Source: JABDJZ01 sp047619685
GTDB taxonomy: Bacteria; Bacteroidota; Rhodothermia; Rhodothermales; UBA10348
DNA: 61,374 nt
NCBI GenBank assembly: GCA_047619685.1
Contig: JBLHLC010000025.1
Span: 1 to 61,374, forward strand
Direction: 5' to 3'
In this document: one piece after another, positions 17,217-26,259 of the stretch
Position numbering within the stretch: position 1 is the first letter of the stretch
How the letters are laid out: each line of letters starts with the position of its first letter
Notes under the pieces: generated by a model
What the model was told of the DNA's origin: nothing
Databases searched by the model: none
The model's input: the letters and a program-made list of their open reading frames with translations, nothing else
Translations under genes and position numbers: made by a program

Positions 17217-17978
17217 TTGAGCCCCCGCTTCGTGCCCACTTCTGACGCCGTTGTCATAATCCCGACGTACAACGAGGCCAAGAACATTGCCTCCGCGTTG
17301 ACGCAGGTTCTTGCGCTGGGAGACCCCGACATCCTCGTGGTGGACGATGCGTCCACCGACGGAACTGCCCAGATCATTGCGTCGATAAGGTCCCGCACGC
17401 CCGACCGGGTCCACGTGCTGTCCCGCGAGGGGAAACTCGGCCTCGGCACCGCCTATTTGGCCGGATTCGAGAGGGCGATGGAGATGGGATACACGTACAT
17501 CTGCGAGATGGACGCGGATCTCTCCCACCAGCCTGCCGACGTGCCCGCGCTCATTGCGCCCGTGAGGGCCGGAACCGCAGACCTTGTGGTGGGCTCGCGC
17601 TATATCCAGGGCGTCCGTGTCATCAACTGGCCGCTCTCGAGACTCATTCTGTCCTACGGCGCCGGAATCTACACCCGCGTCATAACCCGGCTCCCCATCG
17701 CCGACGTGACCGCCGGCTTCAAGTGTTACCACCGCAAGGTCCTGGAAGCCATCCCCTTCGACCGAATCCGCTCCAACGGCTACTCATTTCAGATCGAGAT
17801 GAAGTACTGGGCCTGGAAGCTGGGATTCCGGCTTTTGGAGGTGCCTATCATCTTCATCGAGCGGACCGAGGGCGAGTCCAAGATGAGCCGGGGGATTGTG
17901 TTTGAGGCGGCGTGGAAGGTTTGGGAGCTTCGGTTTAAGGCTTTGTTTGGGCGAATGAAAGCGGCAAAACCAGACTGA
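17217..17978 (+). CDS. Polyprenol-phosphate mannosyltransferase-like GT2 glycosyltransferase (DPM1-like)
   Basis: A 253-residue GT-A family 2 enzyme with VIIPTYNEAKNI, VVDDASTDGT, the DXD-like MDADLSHQP, VGSRYIQG and TAGFKCYHRKVLE, which together mark the dolichyl/polyprenyl-phosphate mannose synthase group. It lacks the C-terminal membrane domain of longer homologues and so resembles the catalytic DPM1 form. It likely makes a polyprenyl-phosphate sugar donor for periplasmic glycosylation. The start is uncertain: no ATG is available, so TTG 17217 is used; GTG 17232 is the alternative. An AGGAG at 17188-17192 lies too far upstream to decide. The gene is 55 bp behind the anti-sigma gene and may share its transcript. 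Confidence 0.85.
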   Translation: MSPRFVPTSDAVVIIPTYNEAKNIASALTQVLALGDPDILVVDDASTDGTAQIIASIRSRTPDRVHVLSREGKLGLGTAYLAGFERAMEMGYTYICEMDADLSHQPADVPALIAPVRAGTADLVVGSRYIQGVRVINWPLSRLILSYGAGIYTRVITRLPIADVTAGFKCYHRKVLEAIPFDRIRSNGYSFQIEMKYWAWKLGFRLLEVPIIFIERTEGESKMSRGIVFEAAWKVWELRFKALFGRMKAAKPD

Positions 17979-18120
17979 TCCGACTGGCTGAGCCTGGGAG
18001 GCACGGCGAACGTTCTCCTGGGCTGGAGGAACGGCGAGTGAAACTGAGATCATTCCGGGCCTCGCGGGCCTGTTCCAAAGACGCCCAGGAGAACGCTCGC
18101 CCTGCCCAGCACGGCTCGGC

Positions 18121-18209
18121 CCGACGGAGGGCGCGGGGGGCGCTTCGCTGCCCAAAAGAGACTAGAGCCCCCCCCCGACGGAGGGCGCGGGGGGCGCTTC
18201 GCTGCCCAA
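18121..18209. repeat. 35-bp direct repeat pair, period 54
   Basis: The 35-bp sequence starting CCGACGGAGGGCGCGG occurs at 18121-18155 and again at 18175-18209, identical by eye. It lies in the core of the inverted-repeat element. Its 19-bp spacer includes a run of C. Confidence 0.8.
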
Positions 18210-18262
18210 CCCGGGGCTGGACGTTGGGCCCGACCCGCTGGGCGCCCTGCCGCACCTGCCGA

Positions 18263-18444
18263 CCCCGCCGCCGAGTTTCAACCACGCGCGAAGCGACGTG
18301 CGCCAGCGAGGAATCCGCGCCCGGACGCTAGCGCCCCCCGCGCCCCAGCCCGTGGGGGGTGCCCCCTGCCGCCCCTCTGCCGCCTTCATGCCCCGCCGCC
18401 GAGTTACGCCCATGAGCGAAGCGATGTGCGCCAGCGAGGGATCC
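18263..18444. repeat. 54-bp direct repeat pair, period 128
   Basis: The unit starting CCCCGCCGCCGAGTT and ending GTGCGCCAGCGAGGxATCC is at 18263-18316 and 18391-18444, ungapped, with about 47 of 54 identical positions. It may be a dispersed genomic repeat; only these two copies were noticed in the window. Confidence 0.75.
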
Positions 18445-18705
18445 CGCCGCCGACCTCTTCCGGATCGCGTCATGGCCTGGAGGGGCGTTCTCCTGGGCGT
18501 CTTTGGAACAGGCCCGCGAGGCCCGGAACCACCTCAGTTTCACTCGCCGTTCCTCCAGCCCAGGAGGACGCCCCTCCAGGCGCCCAGGCTCAACCCAAGA
18601 ACGAGCCTCAGCGACGAAACACCCCATTCTTCACCCGCGCACAACGATTCCACAAAAGAGCGCATATAACTTGTCGACGACCCATCACAAGAAGAACGCC
18701 CCGAG

Positions 18706-19950
<1,245 letters not shown>

Positions 19951-20225
19951 TGCGCCGTTCTGTTTGGCACTTAAGCGTTGGCCTAAGTAGAATACGTTCT
20001 CCCAATTCTACTTCCGTGACCCTCAAAATGGGTGCGAAAGTGGAATTGCCGCCCGTGGTCGACTTCCGTGCGGTCAATTCGGGGGATTTGGTGGAATTGG
20101 GATCCCTTATTCCACTCCGGCGCATCGAGCGTCCGCTTATGTCAAACCTTCAGGCTGGGGCGATGTCCTCACGTCTGCTTGAGAGAACAAGCCCAAACAA
20201 GCTCCCTCAACTACGGCGCACTACG
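19951..20225. other. 275-bp convergent intergenic region with two hairpins
   Basis: No gene seen. A perfect 9-bp inverted repeat AAGTAGAAT / ATTCTACTT (19985-19993 and 20005-20013, 11-base loop) follows icd by 35 bp. A second repeat, GTGGAAT / ATTCCAC (20091-20097 and 20109-20115), also has an 11-base loop. Neither is followed by a T-run, so terminator function is uncertain. GTGGAAT also occurs at 20040-20046. Confidence 0.5.
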
Positions 20226-23189
20226 CTAGCGCTGGATTAGCGCGGCAGGGATTACTTCGGCCCTGAGAAGGTTCAGGAAGAAGAGCACGGATGGTTTGCC
20301 GGCCTCGTCCTGTCCGATGGCAGCAATGTCAATGTCCCCGTCGCCGTTGTAGTCCCCAACGGCCACTTCCGAGAACAGCAGTCCGACCAGCCTGAATTCC
20401 TCTGCGAAGCGCACATTGTCCTCGTTCCGATAAATCACGGACTCCCGCTCTCCGAATGGACTCTCGGCGCCGGTCACCACGAGGTCCTGGTCGCCGTCGA
20501 GGTCGAAATCCAACCATCTGCTCGCGCCGAAGACAACCTGCTGGAGATCGCGGTCGGCTCCGATGTCCGTCAGGACGCCATCGTCGTTCCGGAAGATCAG
20601 TGTCGCACCTGAATACAGGTCAGGCGAAAGTCGGCCCCCGCTGATCACCAGGTCTGGATCTCCGTCCTGATCGAAGTCCGCCCAGTCCATCGAGCCAAAC
20701 TGCAAACCCGGAAGCCCCAGGTCTACCGGAGAGAAGGAGCCTCCGTCGTTCCTGTAGGTCCAGGTACCGGAACGCCCCTCGTCGGTTTGCCCTGAGACAA
20801 ACGCGTCGGGATCTCCGTCTCCGTCGTAATCAGCCCACGAGACCGTGGCGAAACGGACTCCGATGAAACCCAGATCGAGGGTGGTAAAACGGCCGTTGTC
20901 GTTTCGGACTATGGTAGCAACCGAGGCCCATGGAAAGGACATCTGGGTCGCGCCTGCCAACAGGAGGTCCAGATCCCCGTCTGCGTCGAAGTCAGCCCAC
21001 GCCCCATCGCCCTGATGGATGTCCGGAAAACCTACGGATACGCCGGGATTCTGCTTTAGCACGCCATCCATGTCGTACAACTCGGAAACCACGGAGACAT
21101 TTCCGTCCACGTCTTCGAAGTAGCCAGCCAGGAACAGGTCTTCGTCCCCGTCGCCATCATAATCTACCCACGAAACATGACTGTCCCTGACGTTGCGCAG
21201 GATGGCCTCGGAGTCGCGGAAAAGTTTGAATGACAGGTCGGACTCGCCTGCCGGGAATAGGGCGTCCACCGCCGTGTAGAGTCTACTGACGCCGCCGTCC
21301 GGACCGGTACCCGTCATGGCAATGTCCAGGTCTCCGTCGTGATCATAGTCACCGAAAGCCAATTGCCCGGAATGCAGTGCCTTCAGCGACAGGTTCAGCT
21401 TGATGGGTGCAGCAACGCTGGAACCACCATAGGAAAAGCTGCCGCGCTGGGTCGCGCTACGTGCCGCAAGCGCGTTCCGACCCACAACCGTCCAAAAATA
21501 GGTCTGGTGTTGAATGAGGAACTGAGGGTCCAGCGTAAAACCCGTCCCCGGAATAGCCACGAAGGTCGTATCCACACCCGGGCCTGCCAGGGTCAGTTCG
21601 TACGTAACACCGGTCCCGGTCGGGTCATTCAGGGCTGACCATTGGAAGTCTATTGCTCCGTCAGACAGGTCCACCCTGTGCCCTTCTTCTGGACCCGTCA
21701 GGGCAAACGTGCCCGGTACACGGCCACTTCCGCCCCCCTGCTGAACGACGATCTCCTGGTCCGCAGCAACCGCCAACACCCTGTCGGTGTCTCCGTTGGG
21801 CCAACTGACAACGATCGAATCCGCGACCGAGGCGGCCGCCAATCCAAAATGGGCGACGAGGCCATTGTGCTGACTGGCGTGCGCCTCTCCGGCCGTGATC
21901 TGTCCGACCTGCACGGTACCGCCTTTCCATACGCGGATTTCAGCACCCAGCCCGTCGTTCCAGCCATCACTGTTCTGGATCAACCCCCGCAGCCGCACTC
22001 TGACCCAGTGATTTTCGGAGCCCTGGTTGTAGAAGAGGCGGTCACCATCCTCTGACGTTAGATAGAGGTCGATTTGGCCGTCTGCATTCAAATCCCCTAC
22101 AATTGGCGCCGAACGCGCTGAAAACGTTACGCCGGGGAGGCTCGTGCCGGTGACGTCGGAAAACGTGCCGTCGCCGTTGTTGTGGAGCAACCGATGCTCC
22201 GCCTCCGATAGATCCGCGGCGAAACGGTTGGCCACGTACAGGTCCACCCACCCGTCGTTATCGAAGTCTGCGGCCGCCAAGCCCCAGGCCTGATCGTAGA
22301 TAGCGCCGGTAACGCCAGCTGCGTTCGTTACGTCACTGAAACGTCCGTTACCGTCATTGCGATACAGCCTGTCGGAGGCTGTCGCCAGTTGGGGCGGCGG
22401 CTCAGCCACCTCGTTGGCGACGAACACGTCTAGGTCACCGTCGCGGTCGTAGTCCAGATGCACGGCGCCCACTGCGCGTCTCCCGTTGGTCTGCGGCAAA
22501 GCGTCTCCATCCACGGCGAACACACCCACACCCAGGTTCTCAAGAAACAGGTCGACTGATTGGCCTTCCAGACACGCACTCACATACAGATCCTGGTCTC
22601 CGTCACCATCATGGTTGGCGGCGGACAGTCCACAACCCGGACTGGCCCGGACATCGGACCTCAGCTGAAACCCCCCGGCATTGGTTGCCTGGTATATCTG
22701 AGTCCCGGAGTTGCCGGTAACCGCCAGGTCCGGGCGTCCGTCTCCATTGCTTGCAAACCAGACGGCCGACCGAATTGGCGGAATCTGGTCCAGGCCGGTA
22801 GACCGATCGCTCCGCGCAAAAAACCAGCGGCCCAGGTTCTTGTACAGCTTGGGCGACTGCGAACGATCTATCAGAAAGAGATCCGGAAAACCATCCCCAT
22901 CGTAGTCGGCCCACGTAGCGCCTTCTGTGAGTCCGTTCAGATCATCGATCCCAAAGGGCACGCGACGATTCTCAAATCGACCGTCCGGCCGCTGTACTTG
23001 AAGAAGGCCCTCGCGGTATACGTCCATGAGGCCGTCGACATTGAAGTCAATCATCGCGCCCCCACTAACAGGACGGATTATTGGACTCACTCGCGTGTCG
23101 AGTTGGGATGTCCGCTCTACAAATTCCTGCGCCGCAATCGTAGGCACGCACAGCAGCGCGAGCACCACCAAAATGGCTCGACTCGTCAC
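20226..23189 (-). CDS. Secreted FG-GAP/VCBS repeat protein with ASPIC/UnbV domain (CRTAC1-like)
   Basis: A 987-residue exported protein. The start is GTG 23189: it gives a signal peptide (VTSRAILVVLALLCVPTIAAQ), and the GTG overlaps the stop of the preceding glycosyltransferase gene as GTGA. The N-terminal half has FG-GAP/VCBS repeats with calcium-loop motifs (DYDGDGFPDL, DYDRDGDLDVF, DFDNDGWVDLY). An ASPIC/UnbV domain follows at about 440-530 (GLGAEIRVWKGGTVQVGQIT, VVSWPNGDTDRV), then a fibronectin/SusE-like segment. A second series of at least six FG-GAP repeats follows (DYDHDGDLDIAM, DYDGDGDEDLFL, DFDQDGDPDLVISG). It ends in ALIQR without a T9SS sorting domain. It is likely an extracellular or periplasmic calcium-dependent beta-propeller, perhaps for adhesion or polymer binding. 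Confidence 0.85.
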   Translation of the reverse strand: MTSRAILVVLALLCVPTIAAQEFVERTSQLDTRVSPIIRPVSGGAMIDFNVDGLMDVYREGLLQVQRPDGRFENRRVPFGIDDLNGLTEGATWADYDGDGFPDLFLIDRSQSPKLYKNLGRWFFARSDRSTGLDQIPPIRSAVWFASNGDGRPDLAVTGNSGTQIYQATNAGGFQLRSDVRASPGCGLSAANHDGDGDQDLYVSACLEGQSVDLFLENLGVGVFAVDGDALPQTNGRRAVGAVHLDYDRDGDLDVFVANEVAEPPPQLATASDRLYRNDGNGRFSDVTNAAGVTGAIYDQAWGLAAADFDNDGWVDLYVANRFAADLSEAEHRLLHNNGDGTFSDVTGTSLPGVTFSARSAPIVGDLNADGQIDLYLTSEDGDRLFYNQGSENHWVRVRLRGLIQNSDGWNDGLGAEIRVWKGGTVQVGQITAGEAHASQHNGLVAHFGLAAASVADSIVVSWPNGDTDRVLAVAADQEIVVQQGGGSGRVPGTFALTGPEEGHRVDLSDGAIDFQWSALNDPTGTGVTYELTLAGPGVDTTFVAIPGTGFTLDPQFLIQHQTYFWTVVGRNALAARSATQRGSFSYGGSSVAAPIKLNLSLKALHSGQLAFGDYDHDGDLDIAMTGTGPDGGVSRLYTAVDALFPAGESDLSFKLFRDSEAILRNVRDSHVSWVDYDGDGDEDLFLAGYFEDVDGNVSVVSELYDMDGVLKQNPGVSVGFPDIHQGDGAWADFDADGDLDLLLAGATQMSFPWASVATIVRNDNGRFTTLDLGFIGVRFATVSWADYDGDGDPDAFVSGQTDEGRSGTWTYRNDGGSFSPVDLGLPGLQFGSMDWADFDQDGDPDLVISGGRLSPDLYSGATLIFRNDDGVLTDIGADRDLQQVVFGASRWLDFDLDGDQDLVVTGAESPFGERESVIYRNEDNVRFAEEFRLVGLLFSEVAVGDYNGDGDIDIAAIGQDEAGKPSVLFFLNLLRAEVIPAALIQR

Positions 23190-24334
23190 GCCTGCGGCAA
23201 CTTTGCCACTGAACTGAGCAGGTCGTCGTAGCGGCTGATGTGCTTGGTCCACTCCAGATGTTCTGGTACACGCCGCAGCGTCGCTACCGGCAACGGACGC
23301 TCCTCTCCCTTCAGGACGCGCGACATGATCGCAAAGAGTTCGTCGTCGTCCTCGTAGAGCACCGGGGCGTGCAAAAGGGGGGAATGAAGGGACTTTGGTA
23401 TGAGCTCCGGATAGCTCAACCGGTTTGGAAGCAGAGGATGACAACCGCAATAAATCGCCTCCATCATGGAGATTCCGAAAAACTCATGGATGGCCGTTGA
23501 TACCACCATGTCTGCCCTGTGAAGGAGCTTACTGTACTCAGCGAAATCCTCCGCATACCCATAATGCAGAATGCGTTCCGCATAACGTTCAAAGGCGCGC
23601 TCGAACTCCAGCGGTTGTTCGTTGAACCGCTCGCCGGCAAGTATAAGCCGAAATTCGTGTCCTGAATCGTCAAGCCGATTCATCAGGCGAAAGAAGGCGT
23701 CCGGGTTCTTGTCATGCTCCCACCGCTGGTTCCAGAGGACAATGGGCGGTGCCATCCCCGGCCCCCAAGGGTGCGGTTCGTACGACGAACCGAAGTCGTC
23801 ATGTCCCTTCAGGTCCATGCCGAGATGAAGCACACTGGACTTGTCTCTGATGCCCTTGACGGTGTGCAGATGGGTGTAGTCCGGAAACATGCGGAGCAGC
23901 ACCGGCAGGGCCTCAATGAACTCGTCGTAGTGGTACTGCGAGTTGAAAACGATGTGGTCCGCGGCCAAACAGGAGAGGTAGTTGATGTACCCGTAGGTGT
24001 GATCGCGCGCACGCCCTTCTGGCAGTGGGTACGTCAGCTGGTTCTCGTGCATGTAGAGCAGAACCGGCACATCAGAAAACTTGGCTCGCGCCAAAGCCAG
24101 AAAGGCCGGCACGTTAACCATGGACGTCGCAAAAATGAGGTCCGGCCTATCGTTTCCCTGGTAGAGCAACTCCGCCTTGCGGGCCATTGTGACTGCGCCG
24201 CCATGCAGCCTCCACTTCCAAAAACGGGCCGCCATCGTGACGGTCTGGAATTCGTGGCCGCTGTGCCGGATCAGTTGGTCGAGGAAGTTCTTGTGGGAGC
24301 CGCCATACCAGGGCTCCAGCGCGAGAATTTTCAC
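23186..24334 (-). CDS. tRNA-queuosine alpha-mannosyltransferase-like glycosyltransferase (GTDC1/QTMAN, DUF3524)
   Basis: A 382-residue GT-B enzyme. The N-terminal domain matches the DUF3524 family that includes animal GTDC1, now known as the enzyme that mannosylates queuosine in tRNA-Asp. Matching features are ALEPWYGGSHKNFLDQL (5-21), FATSMVNVPAFLAL (68-81), YMHENQLTYPLP (94-105), YGYINYLSCLAADHIVFNS (114-132) and FPDYTH. The C-terminal half has a group-1 glycosyltransferase donor site (STAIHEFFGISMMEAIYCGC). The predicted reaction is transfer of mannose from GDP-mannose to the cyclopentene-diol of queuosine-34; activity in bacteria is inference from family. No queuosine synthesis gene is in the window. 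It is followed by the FG-GAP gene through a GTGA overlap and preceded by a small gene 24 bp upstream. Confidence 0.8.
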   Translation of the reverse strand: MKILALEPWYGGSHKNFLDQLIRHSGHEFQTVTMAARFWKWRLHGGAVTMARKAELLYQGNDRPDLIFATSMVNVPAFLALARAKFSDVPVLLYMHENQLTYPLPEGRARDHTYGYINYLSCLAADHIVFNSQYHYDEFIEALPVLLRMFPDYTHLHTVKGIRDKSSVLHLGMDLKGHDDFGSSYEPHPWGPGMAPPIVLWNQRWEHDKNPDAFFRLMNRLDDSGHEFRLILAGERFNEQPLEFERAFERYAERILHYGYAEDFAEYSKLLHRADMVVSTAIHEFFGISMMEAIYCGCHPLLPNRLSYPELIPKSLHSPLLHAPVLYEDDDELFAIMSRVLKGEERPLPVATLRRVPEHLEWTKHISRYDDLLSSVAKLPQA

Positions 24335-24358
24335 TTCAGCAAGGGGCGATTATTGCGT

Positions 24359-24649
24359 CTACTGTTCTTCCGGCGGATCCGGGATATGCTCGGTTGGGGC
24401 CGTCACGGCCGGCCCTTCGCCGGTCAATTCCCGAACCAGGGCTTCCTCCTCTTCGTCCGACGAAGGCCGAACAATCGATACTGCCCGGACCTGGAGCTTT
24501 GCACGGAGAGTGACGTCACGGACTTCCTCTGCGGAAATCAGCAATTGTTGTCCCCCCTCGAGTTGCACGGTTCTCGTCGCCATCTCTATCTCGACGGGCT
24601 TTGTGTGGGTGTTCTTGATCCACATCCCCTTTCTTTTGCGCGTCGCCAT
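24359..24649 (-). CDS. Small conserved-looking hypothetical protein (96 aa)
   Basis: Function not recognised. The frame is open to 24724, but ATG 24649 (MATRKRKGMWIKNTHTKP) gives a compact start. Residues 1-60 alternate basic and hydrophobic residues in a beta-rich pattern (PVEIEMATRTVQLEGGQQLL, VRDVTLRAKLQVRAVSIVRP). Residues 63-96 are an acidic, Pro-rich, probably disordered tail (SSDEEEEALVREL). It has no signal peptide or cysteines. It sits 24 bp before the mannosyltransferase gene in the same direction, so the two are probably cotranscribed. It could be a small regulatory or structural protein. Confidence 0.6.
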   Translation of the reverse strand: MATRKRKGMWIKNTHTKPVEIEMATRTVQLEGGQQLLISAEEVRDVTLRAKLQVRAVSIVRPSSDEEEEALVRELTGEGPAVTAPTEHIPDPPEEQ

Positions 24650-24831
24650 ACAGAAAATTTCAGTTGCACTCTTCTCCAGAGTATACGCGGTTTTCCATCG
24701 CCAACGCGCGTCCGTCTGACTCACCGGGGGGCTCGCGCGTTCAATTCGACGATTCTCCCAAGGAGAACGGGGCCCAGGGGGTGCCAGGCGGGTTGGTCAA
24801 GCGGATCGTCTCATCAGCAAGCTCGGGCGTG

Positions 24832-25500
24832 ATGAGGTTGGGCGACCTCCTGATGGATGTATTCCTGGCGCCTGCCTGTGTCCGGTGCTCCTCGCGTCCC
24901 GGGCCCACGCCGTTCCTGTGTTCTGCCTGCGAGGAGTCCCTGTGCCCGCCCGACCCGTCGGTTCTCTGCGGGCTGTGTCCTCGGTTTGAGCCAGGACTCC
25001 GGAGGCTCTGGGCTGTGTGGTATACGGAGCCCGGAGGCGCCGCACAGGCGGCCGTGCACGCCATAAAGTACCGATTTTCGCCCGCGTTGGCTGACTGGGC
25101 GGGGGGTATTGCAGGAAACCTGATCCCGCCGGAGGAGCGATTCGATGCCATCGTTCCCCTGCCTCTACACCGAATTCGGCGCCTGGAGCGCGGGTTCAAT
25201 CAGTCCGAACAGATAGCCCGGGGCGCCTCGGAGGTGTCGCGAATACCCGTTTTGGGGGTACTGGCCCGCACGTCAGCGCGCATCTCCCAGACCAGGCTGA
25301 GCGCCGTCAGCCGGAGAGAACTGGCCAAGGGGACGTTTCTGCTTGAACAGCCGGTGCAGGGCAAGCGCCTGCTGTTGGTCGACGACGTCATTACCACGGG
25401 CTCGACGTTGAATTCTGCGGCGCGGGTTCTCCTGGCCGCCGGCGCCCTGGACGTGTGCGGAGTGACCCTGGCGGTCTCCAGGAGGCCCGGCAGTCCGTAG
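24832..25500 (+). CDS. comF: ComF family phosphoribosyltransferase-like protein
   Basis: A 222-residue ComF/GntX-type protein. The N-terminal double zinc finger reads CVRC...CSAC...CGLC (about residues 14-50). A type-I phosphoribosyltransferase domain follows, with the PRPP-binding motif LLLVDDVITTGSTLNSAA near the C-terminus and PLPLHRIRRLERGFNQSE in the middle. In competent bacteria ComF helps internalised single-stranded DNA enter recombination; its catalytic role is unproven. The frame is open up to a TTG at 24664. ATG 24832 (MRLGDLLMDVFLAPACVRC) is chosen because it gives the usual family length and N-terminus; GTG 24781 is another candidate. It is convergent with the ABC ATPase gene, with only 6 bp between them. 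Confidence 0.82.
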   Translation: MRLGDLLMDVFLAPACVRCSSRPGPTPFLCSACEESLCPPDPSVLCGLCPRFEPGLRRLWAVWYTEPGGAAQAAVHAIKYRFSPALADWAGGIAGNLIPPEERFDAIVPLPLHRIRRLERGFNQSEQIARGASEVSRIPVLGVLARTSARISQTRLSAVSRRELAKGTFLLEQPVQGKRLLLVDDVITTGSTLNSAARVLLAAGALDVCGVTLAVSRRPGSP

Positions 25501-25506
25501 ACGGGG

Positions 25507-26133
25507 CTAGTGAAAATCGGTTATGGAGACGCCCTCATCGCAGAGGTCCGCCTCGCGAGCATCATTGGTGGCGACCACCACCACCCGGCCAGCTTTCCGG
25601 CTGGACGAGATTACTCCCCGTACGATCTCCCTTCCTGCGTCATCCAGGTTCGAGCCTGGCTCGTCCAACAGAAGGACGTCGGGACTGACCACCAAAGCAA
25701 CCGCAAACCTCACTCGCTGCAGCATTCCCGAGGAAAACGTGGTCACCAGATCATCGGCCCGGTCCCTCAGGCCAACCTGCTCAAGCACCTCGTCTATCCA
25801 GACGCCCGGCTTGTCCATTCCCCGGGCCCTCGTTATGAACTGAAGGTTTTCCCTTGGAGAGAACCTGTCGTACACGTTGAGATACGGCGCGACCAAGCCG
25901 GTCCTGAATGGGCGATCTGTAGGCGCGATGACGGTATTGCCCAGAGTCAGAGATACCGTGCCCCTGGTGGGCCGCATGACTCCCGCCAGGACCCGGACCA
26001 GCGTTGATTTTCCGGATCCATTGGGACCGGTAATGGCGACAGTGGCCCCGCCAGAAGCAGACATATCCAGTTTCCGAAAGACGACGCGCCTTCCAAACCG
26101 TTTTCCCAACCCGGATGCCTGGAGTACTTTCAT
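25507..26133 (-). CDS. ABC transporter ATP-binding protein (CcmA-like)
   Basis: A 208-residue stand-alone ATPase domain: Walker A GPNGSGKST (about 35-43), signature FSSGMLQRVRFA (a variant of LSGGQ), Walker B VLLLDEPGSNLD and the switch ATNDAREAD. Its size and sequence character resemble haem-exporter CcmA and other short drug/lipid-exporter ATPases. No permease or cytochrome c maturation gene lies next to it, so its partner must be elsewhere. CcmA assignment is tentative, but a c-type cytochrome gene occurs at 42836. The start ATG 26133 is 126 bp from the divergent lipoprotein gene. Confidence 0.8.
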   Translation of the reverse strand: MKVLQASGLGKRFGRRVVFRKLDMSASGGATVAITGPNGSGKSTLVRVLAGVMRPTRGTVSLTLGNTVIAPTDRPFRTGLVAPYLNVYDRFSPRENLQFITRARGMDKPGVWIDEVLEQVGLRDRADDLVTTFSSGMLQRVRFAVALVVSPDVLLLDEPGSNLDDAGREIVRGVISSSRKAGRVVVVATNDAREADLCDEGVSITDFH

Positions 26134-26259
26134 TGAGTGCGTGGTGCCCTTGTGGCGGTGGCAGCGAAGTTAACTCCCCATCGCGGGGGATGCCTCTTGA
26201 AACAAGTATTTGAGACGCCTCGTTTCTCCCAGATCAGCAATTCAGCGAACCTCCTCCAC

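Larger units (their letters stand above)
17989..18592. repeat. Inverted-repeat element with 108-bp arms (possible non-autonomous mobile element)
   Basis: The left arm (17989-18096) and right arm (18485-18592, reverse complement) align end to end without gaps. The inner 81 bp (18016-18096 against 18485-18565) match at about 78 positions, and the outer 10 bp (TGAGCCTGGG) match perfectly. A weaker 17-bp stretch lies between them. The 388-bp centre carries two families of direct repeats but no transposase. The arms flank a gene-free, very GC-rich core directly after the glycosyltransferase stop at 17978. It could be a MITE-like or palindromic repeat-cassette element, or a structured RNA. Confidence 0.7.
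17979..18705. other. 727-bp non-coding region with nested inverted and direct repeats
   Basis: No credible coding region. The apparent short frames run through very GC-rich repeats and have no family features. The region holds the inverted-repeat element at 17989-18592 and the direct repeats listed separately. About 110 bp of unique sequence (18593-18705) remain before the isocitrate dehydrogenase start and presumably carry its promoter; the stretch around 18640-18675 is relatively AT-rich. Confidence 0.75.

Noticed and set aside
18038..18669. Overlapping frames on both strands in the repeat element
   Set aside because: They are Arg/Pro/Ala-rich translations of GC-rich repeats, with no start context or family similarity. 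The region is treated as non-coding.
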